Shown piece by piece: positions 1 through 8,109 of a stretch of DNA of 40,778 nucleotides. The position numbers were made by a program, and so were the translations under genes. The notes below the pieces were generated by a model. The model searched no databases and had not been told where the DNA came from. It worked only from the letters and a program-made list of their open reading frames with translations. The stretch comes from Clostridia bacterium (GTDB lineage: Bacteria > Bacillota > Clostridia > Oscillospirales > Acutalibacteraceae). How positions within the stretch are numbered: the stretch's first letter is position 1; the number at the start of each line of letters is the position of its first letter. The stretch covers positions 1 to 40,778 of the forward strand of contig JAFSIW010000047.1 of assembly GCA_017439545.1 (NCBI GenBank), in the 5' to 3' direction.

Positions 1-1482
1 AGCTTTATCGCCGTTTACGTCACCGGCCAACAGTTGTGCATCGGTAAGTTTCACTTTACCAACTACACTTTTCAGCACTTCCAGCGCATCGGCAGCGTCA
101 TCCTTGCCGTCGCCGTTTACGTCACCGTATTTTACAGCGGGCCCGACCAAGCCGGCTTCCAGTTCTTCCAATTTAGCCAGGTTGGTAACCTTGCCTTTTT
201 GGGCATCGGTCAAAGCGTCGTATGCGGCACGAGCGGCTGTGATGGCTTCGGCATCGCCTGCGGTCAGAGCATCGATCATAGCAATCACTTTGTCAGCGGC
301 TTCTTGATCGGGATCCACGGGGATCTCGCCACCGTTTACGGTTGCCCAAGCTTCTTCCAGCACAGCATAGTTCTTATATTGAACGTAGCCTTGTTCCAAA
401 ACGGTGAGGCCTTTGTATTCATTCATCAAAGCTTCAACCTTAGCCCTGTCAGCAGCGGTTACGGTACCCAGCGCAGCAATCTTATTTACAAGAGCACCGC
501 CGGCACCGGCTTTGTTAATTTCGGAATCAGTATAAACAACGCCTTTGGAGGCAAGTTGTTCATCACTTTGGGTAAAGAAAGGAGCATCCTTAATATAGGT
601 AACGCTCCAAGCAGTATCGTAACTCATCCACCAAGCATTCCCAGTAGCCAAAGCATAGTGTTCCCAAACTTCGTCAGCGGAGTTGTTGGCGCACAAGTGG
701 AACCGATAGTGATTGGAAGAATCGTTATGACGGGGGAAGCGAGCTTCCACACCGTAACCGGAAGAAACTTCGGTACCGGTTTCTTCTACGGTAATGGGTT
801 CGTTTTCAAAGGTGAAGGTGCAGAAGTTTTGAGGATTGGCAACCCATTGACCAAAGGTAACACCACCGTAATTGGGTTTTACCTTGTCATGATAGTCGTG
901 ACGTTGCATATTGGCAGCCAGCAAGCGAACCTGCACGTCGCCCTGTGCTTCGTCGCTGGTTTGATTGCAGAAATTATCTTTAATATCTTCTTTCGCTTTG
1001 GGGGTTTCGGCGATAATTTTGCCATCCGCATCATAGGTGTAGGTATGGGTTTGACTATTGGGATCGGGATCAAACCAGATTTCCAAGGAGTCAGCAGCAG
1101 AGGAGTTTCCGCCGGCGTGCTTGCCATCGGGATCCCATGCTACCAATTCATCATCCCAAACCTTCATATAGATGTACACATAGTTATCATCCCAAGCGGT
1201 CCAAGCTTGAGCAAAAGTAACGGGGTCAGAATAATAAGAAACACCGTCGGACTTTTCGGTGGGGCTCAAGGCAACGTATTGATAGTAGTTCCCGTCGCCA
1301 TCTGCCGTGGCATCGTTTTCATTCAAATACCAAATATCCAGGTTGCCGTCTACTACAAACTTCTTCTCCAGTTGGCTGGCGGGGATAGAGATCATGGAGT
1401 TGGATTCAGCAACTACGCCCATCACAAACATGGAGCAAAGAAGGGAAGCAACCAGCAATGCGCTTAAAAATCGTTTCATCAT
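1..1482 (-). CDS. Secreted CBM9-like / dockerin protein, cut by window edge
   Basis: 494 codons are visible and the C-terminus lies beyond the left edge. Translation starts at tandem ATGATG codons (1482 or 1479) just after AGGAGG. Residues 2-25 form a signal peptide. Residues about 35-270 resemble a CBM9/DOMON-type beta-sandwich (VDGNLDIWYLNE, then AWDDNYVYIYMKVWDD, then DSLEIWFDPD), which in known families binds sugars. About 100 mostly helical residues follow, with a segment LTDAQKGKVTNLAKLEELE. The visible end is a type I dockerin: a first calcium loop GDVNGDGKDDAADAL and the start of a second, GDVNGD, at the edge. Dockerins bind cohesins on scaffoldins or cell surfaces. No catalytic domain is recognised, so a surface glycan-binding role is inferred. 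It lies 67 bp downstream of the second solute-binding protein, with a hairpin between them. The tail shares modules with the dockerin protein at 22815-23927. Confidence 0.82.
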   Translation of the reverse strand, partial: MMKRFLSALLVASLLCSMFVMGVVAESNSMISIPASQLEKKFVVDGNLDIWYLNENDATADGDGNYYQYVALSPTEKSDGVSYYSDPVTFAQAWTAWDDNYVYIYMKVWDDELVAWDPDGKHAGGNSSAADSLEIWFDPDPNSQTHTYTYDADGKIIAETPKAKEDIKDNFCNQTSDEAQGDVQVRLLAANMQRHDYHDKVKPNYGGVTFGQWVANPQNFCTFTFENEPITVEETGTEVSSGYGVEARFPRHNDSSNHYRFHLCANNSADEVWEHYALATGNAWWMSYDTAWSVTYIKDAPFFTQSDEQLASKGVVYTDSEINKAGAGGALVNKIAALGTVTAADRAKVEALMNEYKGLTVLEQGYVQYKNYAVLEEAWATVNGGEIPVDPDQEAADKVIAMIDALTAGDAEAITAARAAYDALTDAQKGKVTNLAKLEELEAGLVGPAVKYGDVNGDGKDDAADALEVLKSVVGKVKLTDAQLLAGDVNGDKA

Positions 1483-1504
1483 TACTTCCTCCTGATTGAA
1501 AATA

Positions 1505-1535
1505 ATCTTGTGCCGAGGAAACCCCGGCACAAGAT
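1505..1535 (-). terminator. Strong hairpin after the second solute-binding protein gene
   Basis: Perfect 11-bp arms (1505-1515 and 1525-1535; ATCTTGTGCCG on the minus strand) extend by three more pairs, leaving a 3-nt loop. Only a short, interrupted T stretch follows. It could be a leaky terminator or an RNA-stabilising hairpin that keeps solute-binding-protein mRNA more abundant than the downstream dockerin gene, a common arrangement in transporter operons. The role is inferred. Confidence 0.65.
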
Positions 1536-1549
1536 ATATTATGAACAAA

Positions 1550-3310
1550 CTATTTTGCTTTGCTCAAATCATAGATTTCGGCATAGTAGTCATCGCATTC
1601 TTTTTGGGCCTTAGTTTTGATAGAAGCCATAACTTTAGCAGGTTGTTTTGCAGCAGAAGTTACGGAGCTGTCAACTTCGGAAGAGATAGCGGAAGAGAAT
1701 ACACCGGAAGAGAATTCGGGAGTCATGTTGTTAACTACCCATTTGAAAACTGCTTGAGAGGTAGAATCGAAGCCGTTCTTAGCAACGTCTTTTACCTTGT
1801 TGTTCAGGAACACAGAGCTGGTGCTGCTGGCAACGTTGTTCAACCAGGTACCGATATCGTCCAAGCGGTTGGCTTTGTGGGTGGGAACTACATAGTAAGC
1901 GTTGTCATAAACGCCGTTGCAGTAGCTGGATTGGGCAGGACCCATGGGCATCAGAACGAAGCCCAGTTTGAAGTTAGCTTGAGCAGCAATGTTACCATAG
2001 TAGTGGAAGTAAGAAACGAACATAGCAGCCTTACCACCGCAGAACTCGGTTACGCATTGGTTGATGTCAGCTTTGTACAGCCAGGATTTGTCGGTCTTGA
2101 ACATTTCTTTGCACCATTCAAGAGCTTTGATACCGGCTTCGTTGCACATGGTAGCTTCAACTTTTTCGTTCACTTTCAGAGCGGTACCACCGGCATTGGA
2201 GGTCAGAGCCATACCAATAACGTTGGTGTTGGAGGTAAAGCCGTAGATGTCGGATTTACCGTTACCGTCGGTGTCAACGGTGCAAGCTTTCGCGATAGCT
2301 TGGAAGTTGTCGAAGTTCCATTTTTTGTCATTGTACAGTTTTACAATGTCATAAGTAGGAGCGTATTTAGCAACCAGATCTTTGTTGTAAATAACGCCCA
2401 TGGGGCTTACGGATTTGGAAGCCCAAGTAACACCGTAGGCTTTACCGTTGAAGGTAACGCATTCGGTACCGGCGCATTTGAACAAGGATTTGTTCAAAGT
2501 AGAAGAGGAGTACAGGTTAACGGCAGCGCCTTTTTTGGCAACGTTGCGGCACATAACCTGAGAAATTTCGTAAATGTCAGCGCTGGGCTTACCGGCCATG
2601 TTTTCTTTTACAAGGGTATCGGTAGCAGAAGCAGCATCCAAAGGATTGATGGTAGTGTTGATGCCCTTTTTCTTCATAGCAGCCATAGCATTTTGATATG
2701 CCTTGCTGGTTGCATCAGAACCGGTGTAGCTACCGTGATAAACGGTGTTCAGCACGATATCGAAAGCCTTAGTGGGGGTCTTATCTTTGCTTTCATCTTT
2801 AGAATCGTCTTTGGAAGGATTCAAGATCTCAGACTTTTCTTGGTCGATCTTGGATTGCTCTTGGATAGCAGATTCGATCACGGAAGCTGCAACAACGATG
2901 ATGTTTTGTTTTTCTTCTGCTTCGGCAACACCGTCTTTGTACAGTTCAAAGACCATACCGTTGGCAACGATAGCCTTGGTGTCGGTCAATTCTTTGCCTT
3001 GAGCGTCCAAAACCTTAATGCTGTAGCCTTCTTCTGCCACAACGCAAGCCAGGAAAGCTTCCAGAGTGGTGTTTTCGGCAACGTTAAAGCCGTCTTTGGT
3101 CAGAATAACAATGTCTTTGCCATTGGCATCTTTCACGATTTCATAGGCTTTGTCGGTAATGTCAACGATGATGTCTTCGGGAACGGAAGTAACATCGGTG
3201 TTGGTAACGTCGGTTTCGGTAACAGGATCTTTACTGCAACCAACGAAAACGGCAACAGACATCAACAAAACCAGAGCAAGACAGAGAATTCTTGTCACGT
3301 TTGTTTTCAT
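1550..3310 (-). CDS. Extracellular sugar-type solute-binding lipoprotein (second of two)
   Basis: A 586-residue lipoprotein with a type II signal peptide and lipobox (VFVGC, Cys25). Residues about 40-130 form an extra small domain (KDGFNVAENTTLEAFLA, then KVLDAQGKELTDT), followed by a charged linker rich in Lys, Asp and Ser. The C-terminal 400 residues are a family 1-type ABC solute-binding domain, with typical segments SPMGVIYNKDLVAKY, an EF-hand-like DTDGNGKSDIYGF and WLYKADINQCVTEFCGGKAAM. It should capture an oligosaccharide at the membrane and pass it to the MalF/MalG pair encoded just upstream (3430-5416). It has its own predicted promoter. Usual family length is about 420-560, so the added N-terminal domain explains the size. 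Substrate unknown. Confidence 0.88.
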   Translation of the reverse strand: MKTNVTRILCLALVLLMSVAVFVGCSKDPVTETDVTNTDVTSVPEDIIVDITDKAYEIVKDANGKDIVILTKDGFNVAENTTLEAFLACVVAEEGYSIKVLDAQGKELTDTKAIVANGMVFELYKDGVAEAEEKQNIIVVAASVIESAIQEQSKIDQEKSEILNPSKDDSKDESKDKTPTKAFDIVLNTVYHGSYTGSDATSKAYQNAMAAMKKKGINTTINPLDAASATDTLVKENMAGKPSADIYEISQVMCRNVAKKGAAVNLYSSSTLNKSLFKCAGTECVTFNGKAYGVTWASKSVSPMGVIYNKDLVAKYAPTYDIVKLYNDKKWNFDNFQAIAKACTVDTDGNGKSDIYGFTSNTNVIGMALTSNAGGTALKVNEKVEATMCNEAGIKALEWCKEMFKTDKSWLYKADINQCVTEFCGGKAAMFVSYFHYYGNIAAQANFKLGFVLMPMGPAQSSYCNGVYDNAYYVVPTHKANRLDDIGTWLNNVASSTSSVFLNNKVKDVAKNGFDSTSQAVFKWVVNNMTPEFSSGVFSSAISSEVDSSVTSAAKQPAKVMASIKTKAQKECDDYYAEIYDLSKAK

Positions 3311-3391
3311 TTTGAATACATCTCCTTTAAAATTTTATGAAAATCCCTTTTTGGGAATTCTCAACAAAAAGTACATTCCTTGGGCAAGTTC

Positions 3392-3420
3392 ATTATAACA
3401 CAAGTGAACACAAAACACAA
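3392..3420 (-). promoter_or_regulatory. Internal promoter for the second solute-binding protein
   Basis: The minus strand shows TTGTGT (3415-3420), a 17-bp spacer and a perfect TATAAT (3392-3397), with TGT directly before the -10. It lies in the 119-bp gap between the permease gene and the binding-protein gene, the largest gap inside the locus. A leader of about 75 nt precedes the AAAGGAG ribosome binding site. This would allow extra binding-protein synthesis independent of the main promoter at 15.6 kb. Confidence 0.65.
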
Positions 3421-3429
3421 GTAGTATTT

Positions 3430-4413
3430 TTAGCCAACGATACCACTTTGCGAAATACCTTGTACAAAGAACTTTTGACCGAACAGGTAAATGATGAACA
3501 AGGGGGCTACTACCAGCAAAATACCGGTGCCAACCATGGCTTGACGGAAGTTACCGGTGTAGTACAAGTGACCTTCACCGTATACCTGCAACAGATTCAA
3601 TTGCAACGACAGGGGTTGGAAGGAGCTGCGTTGCAGGAACAGGGATGCGTAATAGTTATCGGTCCATTGCCAAGAGAAGGCAAACAGTACGATGGTAACC
3701 ATCATAGGTACGGCGTTGGGCAGCATCAGGCGGAAGAACACACCGAAGTGACCGGAGCCGTCGATCATACCGGCTTCTTCAATCTCGGTGGGCAAGCCAC
3801 GGAAGAACTGCCGCAGCATATAAATGTACAACGAGTTTTTAAAGCCGATGGACGTTACCGACAGCAACAGGAAGGGCCATATACCGTCGGTTATGTCTAT
3901 GGTCTGCTTGGTGAACAGCCCCAGGATTCCGAAGAAGTCAAAGAAGGTAAAGTTCATATACAGCGAGGTCATAATAACCTGAGGGGGAATCAGCAAGACC
4001 ATCAATACGCCGGCAAACAGCAGACCGCGGCCGGGGAACTTATAACGGGCAAAGCCATAAGCAACCAAGGTGCAGCTCAGGGTTTGCAACACCGCGCAAA
4101 CAGTACTGAGAATGGCGGTACTGCCCAGCGAAGTCCAGTAATCCATAATACCCATGGTACGAACCAGAGTATTCAAAGACCATGTTTTGGGAACATACTT
4201 TACCGTAGTATCAGCAAGGTCCTCATAACTTAAGAACATGGTGCAAAGTTTTTCGATAAACGGAAACAGAATCAAAAAGATGATACCGATCAGAATAATG
4301 TGGCAAAAGCCGTTGCTGACCAACTGAATCATTCTTGCTTTGTTAAAGGTGCGAACAAATTTGTTGGGTTTTTTCGGTCCATTCATAACCGGCATTTTTT
4401 CTACAGCTTCCAT
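3430..4413 (-). CDS. Carbohydrate ABC transporter permease, MalG type (second pair)
   Basis: A 327-residue inner permease subunit. The ATG at 4413 follows GGAGG with a 7-nt gap; an upstream extension would overlap the preceding gene and has no ribosome binding site. There are about six membrane helices. The EAA loop that docks the ATPase is clear (EIEEAGMIDGSGHFGVFF, then LPNAVPM). A longer than usual segment sits between the middle helices (FFGILGLFTKQTIDITDGI). It should pair with the MalF-type protein encoded 22 bp upstream and be served by the binding protein at 1550-3310. The C-terminal FVQGISQSGIVG resembles the usual MalG-family tail (FVQGLTAGAVKG). No ATPase is encoded nearby. Confidence 0.9.
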   Translation of the reverse strand: MEAVEKMPVMNGPKKPNKFVRTFNKARMIQLVSNGFCHIILIGIIFLILFPFIEKLCTMFLSYEDLADTTVKYVPKTWSLNTLVRTMGIMDYWTSLGSTAILSTVCAVLQTLSCTLVAYGFARYKFPGRGLLFAGVLMVLLIPPQVIMTSLYMNFTFFDFFGILGLFTKQTIDITDGIWPFLLLSVTSIGFKNSLYIYMLRQFFRGLPTEIEEAGMIDGSGHFGVFFRLMLPNAVPMMVTIVLFAFSWQWTDNYYASLFLQRSSFQPLSLQLNLLQVYGEGHLYYTGNFRQAMVGTGILLVVAPLFIIYLFGQKFFVQGISQSGIVG

Positions 4414-4435
4414 TTTGACACCTCCATTCGTGAGA

Positions 4436-5416
4436 CTACTTGTTTTCATAGAAAACAAACTTGTTGATAATCGGTACAACGATTGCGATGAACACACCTA
4501 CAACCGCCAAATATACAAAGGATTGAGCCGATGCGATCGCGTAGTCACCTGCGCTGATCAGCTTGTAGATTCCATCCATAACTTGGTTGCCGTATTGGGT
4601 GAAGGAGTCTACGATGGTGTATACGGCGTTTACCAGAATCAGAGGGCTGATCATGGGAATGGTGATCTTCCAGAAGCTTTCCCACCAAGTGGCGCCCTCT
4701 ACGGTAGCCGACTCGTAAATAGCAGGAGAGATGGATTGCAGACCGGCCAAGAAGATGATCAACTGTACACCGGAGCAGGTAACGATGCTGTACAAGTTAC
4801 CGATGGCCGAGACCACGATACCGGTCAGAGTGTCGTTGAAGTTCAGCGACATTAGCAGCAATTCAATATCAAATTCCGAGAACACGCCGCCTGCAATGGC
4901 CGCCGAGCCGGATTCGATATCGGAAACGCCGCTGGTGGTAATGGTGAAGTTTTCGGCATTGGCAACGATACCGGTGGCTACGATAACCGGCAGGAACAAA
5001 ATAGCGCGATAGAAGCCTTTTGCCGCCAGGTTACGGTTCAGAATGGTAGCCATGATCAGAGCGTAAATGATAATGATGACTACGTTCAGGAACATACTAC
5101 CGATGGATTCAACAATGCCGCGGAAGAAGTCGGGGTCAACGAACAAGGATTCGTGATACAGCGCCCAACCTACCGATTCCAGACGGTAGGTACCTTCTTC
5201 CATTACGATGGTGCTCATACTGAAGCGGAAGGCTTCAACCAAAGCGGGAATGTAAATAAAGAACAAACCGATGATGAAGGGAAGAACAAACCAATAGCCC
5301 ATCAGATTCCGACGGGTGGTCAGATCCAGACCACGGTTCTTGCGGATCTTTTTGGTTTGGCTGTGATTCAGCGCTTCCTTATCGCTCAAAGCAGTTTTAG
5401 TGGTGGTATCTGCCAT
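4436..5416 (-). CDS. Sugar ABC transporter permease, MalF type (second pair)
   Basis: A 326-residue permease with a cytoplasmic basic N-terminus (TKKIRKNRGLDLTTRRNLMGYWF) and about six membrane helices. The EAA loop is present (IYESATVEGATWWESFWKIT, then IPMISPLIL). Residues about 150-205 are a Ser/Thr/Gly-rich stretch between membrane segments, longer than in the MalF protein of the first pair, and could contact the binding protein or the neighbouring DUF5696 product. The start at 5416 follows AGGAGG by 8 nt and is only 3 bp from the stop of the DUF5696 gene, so the two are translationally close. Substrate unknown; a di- or oligosaccharide is typical of the family. Confidence 0.9.
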   Translation of the reverse strand: MADTTTKTALSDKEALNHSQTKKIRKNRGLDLTTRRNLMGYWFVLPFIIGLFFIYIPALVEAFRFSMSTIVMEEGTYRLESVGWALYHESLFVDPDFFRGIVESIGSMFLNVVIIIIYALIMATILNRNLAAKGFYRAILFLPVIVATGIVANAENFTITTSGVSDIESGSAAIAGGVFSEFDIELLLMSLNFNDTLTGIVVSAIGNLYSIVTCSGVQLIIFLAGLQSISPAIYESATVEGATWWESFWKITIPMISPLILVNAVYTIVDSFTQYGNQVMDGIYKLISAGDYAIASAQSFVYLAVVGVFIAIVVPIINKFVFYENK

Positions 5417-5419
5417 TGG

Positions 5420-8044
5420 TTATCCCTCCTTTACTACGGTGTTGTTAACACGGGCAAAGCCTTGTGCATCAATTTGCGTACCGTTATGAACGTAAGCGGT
5501 GGTACCATAGTTAACCACTACGGCAACGCCATTGTCATACTCGGTCATATACACATCTTTAGCCAATTGTTTGTGTTGGGTGATGGTGCTGTTTTGGCAA
5601 CCGTTAAGTACTTGGGCCACAGCGTTGAAGTCGGCGGCAGCCTTTTCTTTCCAGTGGTCAAAGTTGGTGGAGTACAGCTCAGAGTAGTTGGTGTTTTTCA
5701 CCATTTCTGCGGTAGCGTAGTTCAAGGTGTACGCCATATTGGCACCGTATTCTACGCTCTTCAGCAGTTGCATTTGATAATCGTCAGACAGGTTCATAGA
5801 ATTACCTGCATAAGACACATAACCGTGCAGAACGATCTGCATAAAGGGTACTTCAGCCTTTTCAAAGGAAAGGTTGCTGCAGCCCATAGACAGATTCATT
5901 ACGTCGTCGGCATAAGGCAGAGTGTAAGCGTTACCGCCGTCAACCATTACCTTATTGTTCTGGCCGATGGTTTCCAGCACCTTGATCATATCGTCTTGCA
6001 CGCCGTCGCGGTACCGAACCTTATCTTCGGTAAAGTCTGAGAACATCCGATTCCCCACGGTGGAAAGGGCTACGGCGTTAACGTCCAGCTTATTCAGCTT
6101 TTTGAGAATGCCGTTGATCTTTTCTACGATCACGTTACTCTTAACTACCAGACGTTCAAAGTCGGCGGTCACCCCTAAGGAATACAGTTCGTTATCCGAG
6201 TAGGAGATCATAGTACCTTCAATGAACTTGGAGTGCCAGGTAGCGTCAGCCAGACTTCTGGAATATTTTTCCATAACCAGTTCGATGTTGGGGTACACCG
6301 TGCCGCCCTTTTCGTTGACGTAAGCAATAAAGTCTTTCATTTCGCCCTTACTGCCCACGGCGCCTTCTACCTTACCGATCTTGGAGATCTTATTCACATA
6401 TTTATCGCAATACCAGTTGTTATAGCGAACCGAAATGTTGTTGATCTGCTTTTCGTTCAGGTAGTCGTAGATCAGCTTAGCTTGTTCAAAGGTGGTCAGC
6501 GCCACGTCTTTGTTATAGGCATAGCCAAGGAAGTTTTCTTTGCGCAATACGGTACCGTAGGTATCCAGATAGAACCGCAGGTTTTCGTCGGTCAACTTTT
6601 CTTTCCCGCCAAACAGATAATTTTGCACCAGTTTAGCCATATCCACGTAGGTCAGACCCTGACCGCTTGCGAACATATAGTCAATGGTAATGTTGCCGAG
6701 ATAACCGTCGGAAGCGTATTTTTGCAGAACTGCCGAAGCAGAAGCGCCGTTAGAAGCAAAGGTTTCAAAGGGGTGAGTGGTGAAGGTAGAGCCGATATAG
6801 GCGTAGGGATAAACCTTGGTTTTGGGGTGGCATTCTACCGAGCCCAAGGCTTCACCGTCTGAAACGTATGCTACGAAAGCATCGGTTCCCCGATTGATGC
6901 CGTAAGCAGGCAATGCTGCCAGTTGCATATTCTCGGCATTTTCCACCGTCCAAACGCTTTCGTCCGTGTCGTAGAAGGGCAAGGAAATGGGCGATTCGGA
7001 GTGGATAGAAGTGTCTACCAAAGCACCGCTGCCGTCGGGCAGGAGCATTTCACCGGCCGCACCGTCAGTCACCGAACCGAAGAAGGGCAGGACCTGAATA
7101 GAGTGCAGACGGAAGTTGTTTTCATCGTACACAACCTCATCCATAGGTACGTTGACCTTCAGACCGCTGTCAGACAGCGTATAGTCCATAGCCAGCGTAA
7201 ATTGGGGGGTATCGGGACGGGTGTAGCTGTAACCGGCCGCTTCGTAGGCCTTGTCAATATAGTCGTCATCCACAATGCCCTTCAGATACAACTGATAGGT
7301 CTCGCTCTTCACCATACGGGAGTTGGTATCCAGCATATAGAAGGTATCGCCCTTGGAGAAGGTCTTATAGGTCAGCTTGTAGCTGTCGATCATTTCCTCC
7401 GAGACCTCATCGTACACCAGCGGCTCGTACAAGAAAGAGAAACTCTCGGCATCCTCGGCAGACATTTGACCGATCAGATCGTTGTAATACTTCTCAGTCA
7501 GAATAACCGGCGTATAGAAGTAGTCAATGCTTTGACCGATGGTGTAGGCAACACGCAGGCCATTGTCCAGCTTGTAGTATTTCAAGGTGGGCATGGAGCT
7601 GTCGTTTTCCAGAACACCGTATTGATAGCTATTGTATTTAACTTTGGTGTTTTGAGAGTTATAGTACGAAATGATCAACTGAGAGAGATATTCGTACATA
7701 ACGTCTTCGTTGGAGATGGTTTCGGCGGTTTTTTCGTCCAAATTGGAGCGCCACACGTAACCGGTGGCTTTCACCAAAACCGCAACCGTAGCGGTAGCAG
7801 GATCCAGCAACAGCTGATACCGATCATTTTCGGCTACCACTTGCATCCCTTGAAGCGGGCCTTCTTCGGTGAAGGTGCTCAGGGGAGTAAAGTCACTCCC
7901 GGTGCTCAAAAGCTCAATGGGAGTCAGTTCTTCTTCGGTTTCCGTATCCACAACGGGTCCTTGTTGTTTGGAACAGCCTGCGATGCTGAACATCATAGCC
8001 AGGCAAAGAAGAACTAAAATTGATTTATAAATATAGGTCTTCAT
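5420..8044 (-). CDS. DUF5696-type lipoprotein, possible glycan-active protein
   Basis: An 874-residue lipoprotein (lipobox SIAGC, Cys24), so exposed on the outer face of the membrane. From overall sequence and operon context I recognise it as a DUF5696-type protein, a family usually found beside sugar ABC transporters in Bacillota; no biochemical function is known to me. Residues about 50-450 look beta-rich with aromatic patches (QLLLDPATATVAVLVKATGY, LLPDGSGALVDTS). Residues about 470-760 show alternating strand/helix segments reminiscent of a TIM barrel (ISVRYNNWYCDKYVNK, GGTVYPNIELVMEKYS). The C-terminus resembles the small beta-sandwich of many glycosidases (YMTEYDNGVAVVVNYG). A hydrolase or glycan-binding role is inferred only. 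It sits between the NHL-Yip1 gene and the second permease pair. Confidence 0.75.
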   Translation of the reverse strand: MKTYIYKSILVLLCLAMMFSIAGCSKQQGPVVDTETEEELTPIELLSTGSDFTPLSTFTEEGPLQGMQVVAENDRYQLLLDPATATVAVLVKATGYVWRSNLDEKTAETISNEDVMYEYLSQLIISYYNSQNTKVKYNSYQYGVLENDSSMPTLKYYKLDNGLRVAYTIGQSIDYFYTPVILTEKYYNDLIGQMSAEDAESFSFLYEPLVYDEVSEEMIDSYKLTYKTFSKGDTFYMLDTNSRMVKSETYQLYLKGIVDDDYIDKAYEAAGYSYTRPDTPQFTLAMDYTLSDSGLKVNVPMDEVVYDENNFRLHSIQVLPFFGSVTDGAAGEMLLPDGSGALVDTSIHSESPISLPFYDTDESVWTVENAENMQLAALPAYGINRGTDAFVAYVSDGEALGSVECHPKTKVYPYAYIGSTFTTHPFETFASNGASASAVLQKYASDGYLGNITIDYMFASGQGLTYVDMAKLVQNYLFGGKEKLTDENLRFYLDTYGTVLRKENFLGYAYNKDVALTTFEQAKLIYDYLNEKQINNISVRYNNWYCDKYVNKISKIGKVEGAVGSKGEMKDFIAYVNEKGGTVYPNIELVMEKYSRSLADATWHSKFIEGTMISYSDNELYSLGVTADFERLVVKSNVIVEKINGILKKLNKLDVNAVALSTVGNRMFSDFTEDKVRYRDGVQDDMIKVLETIGQNNKVMVDGGNAYTLPYADDVMNLSMGCSNLSFEKAEVPFMQIVLHGYVSYAGNSMNLSDDYQMQLLKSVEYGANMAYTLNYATAEMVKNTNYSELYSTNFDHWKEKAAADFNAVAQVLNGCQNSTITQHKQLAKDVYMTEYDNGVAVVVNYGTTAYVHNGTQIDAQGFARVNNTVVKEG

Positions 8045-8061
8045 AAATTCCCATCCGTTCC

Positions 8062-8074
8062 GCCGCTATGCGGC
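8062..8074 (-). other. Small hairpin upstream of the DUF5696 gene ribosome binding site
   Basis: 5-bp arms GCCGC/GCGGC with a TAT loop lie in the 65-bp gap, immediately before the GGATGG ribosome binding site for the 5420-8044 gene. There is no T-run, so it is not a terminator. It may tune mRNA stability or translation; this is only a structural observation. Confidence 0.4.
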
Positions 8075-8109
8075 ACAAAGTGTGAGTGTCATTCGTTCTG
8101 ATTCGATTC

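Noticed and set aside
34..3340. Plus-strand open frames of 477 and 614 codons
   Set aside because: They mirror the minus-strand dockerin and binding-protein genes, which have signal peptides and AGGAGG sites; the plus frames have neither.
5153..8017. Several plus-strand open frames of 200-360 codons
   Set aside because: They are antisense to the permease and DUF5696 genes, with no motifs or ribosome binding sites.
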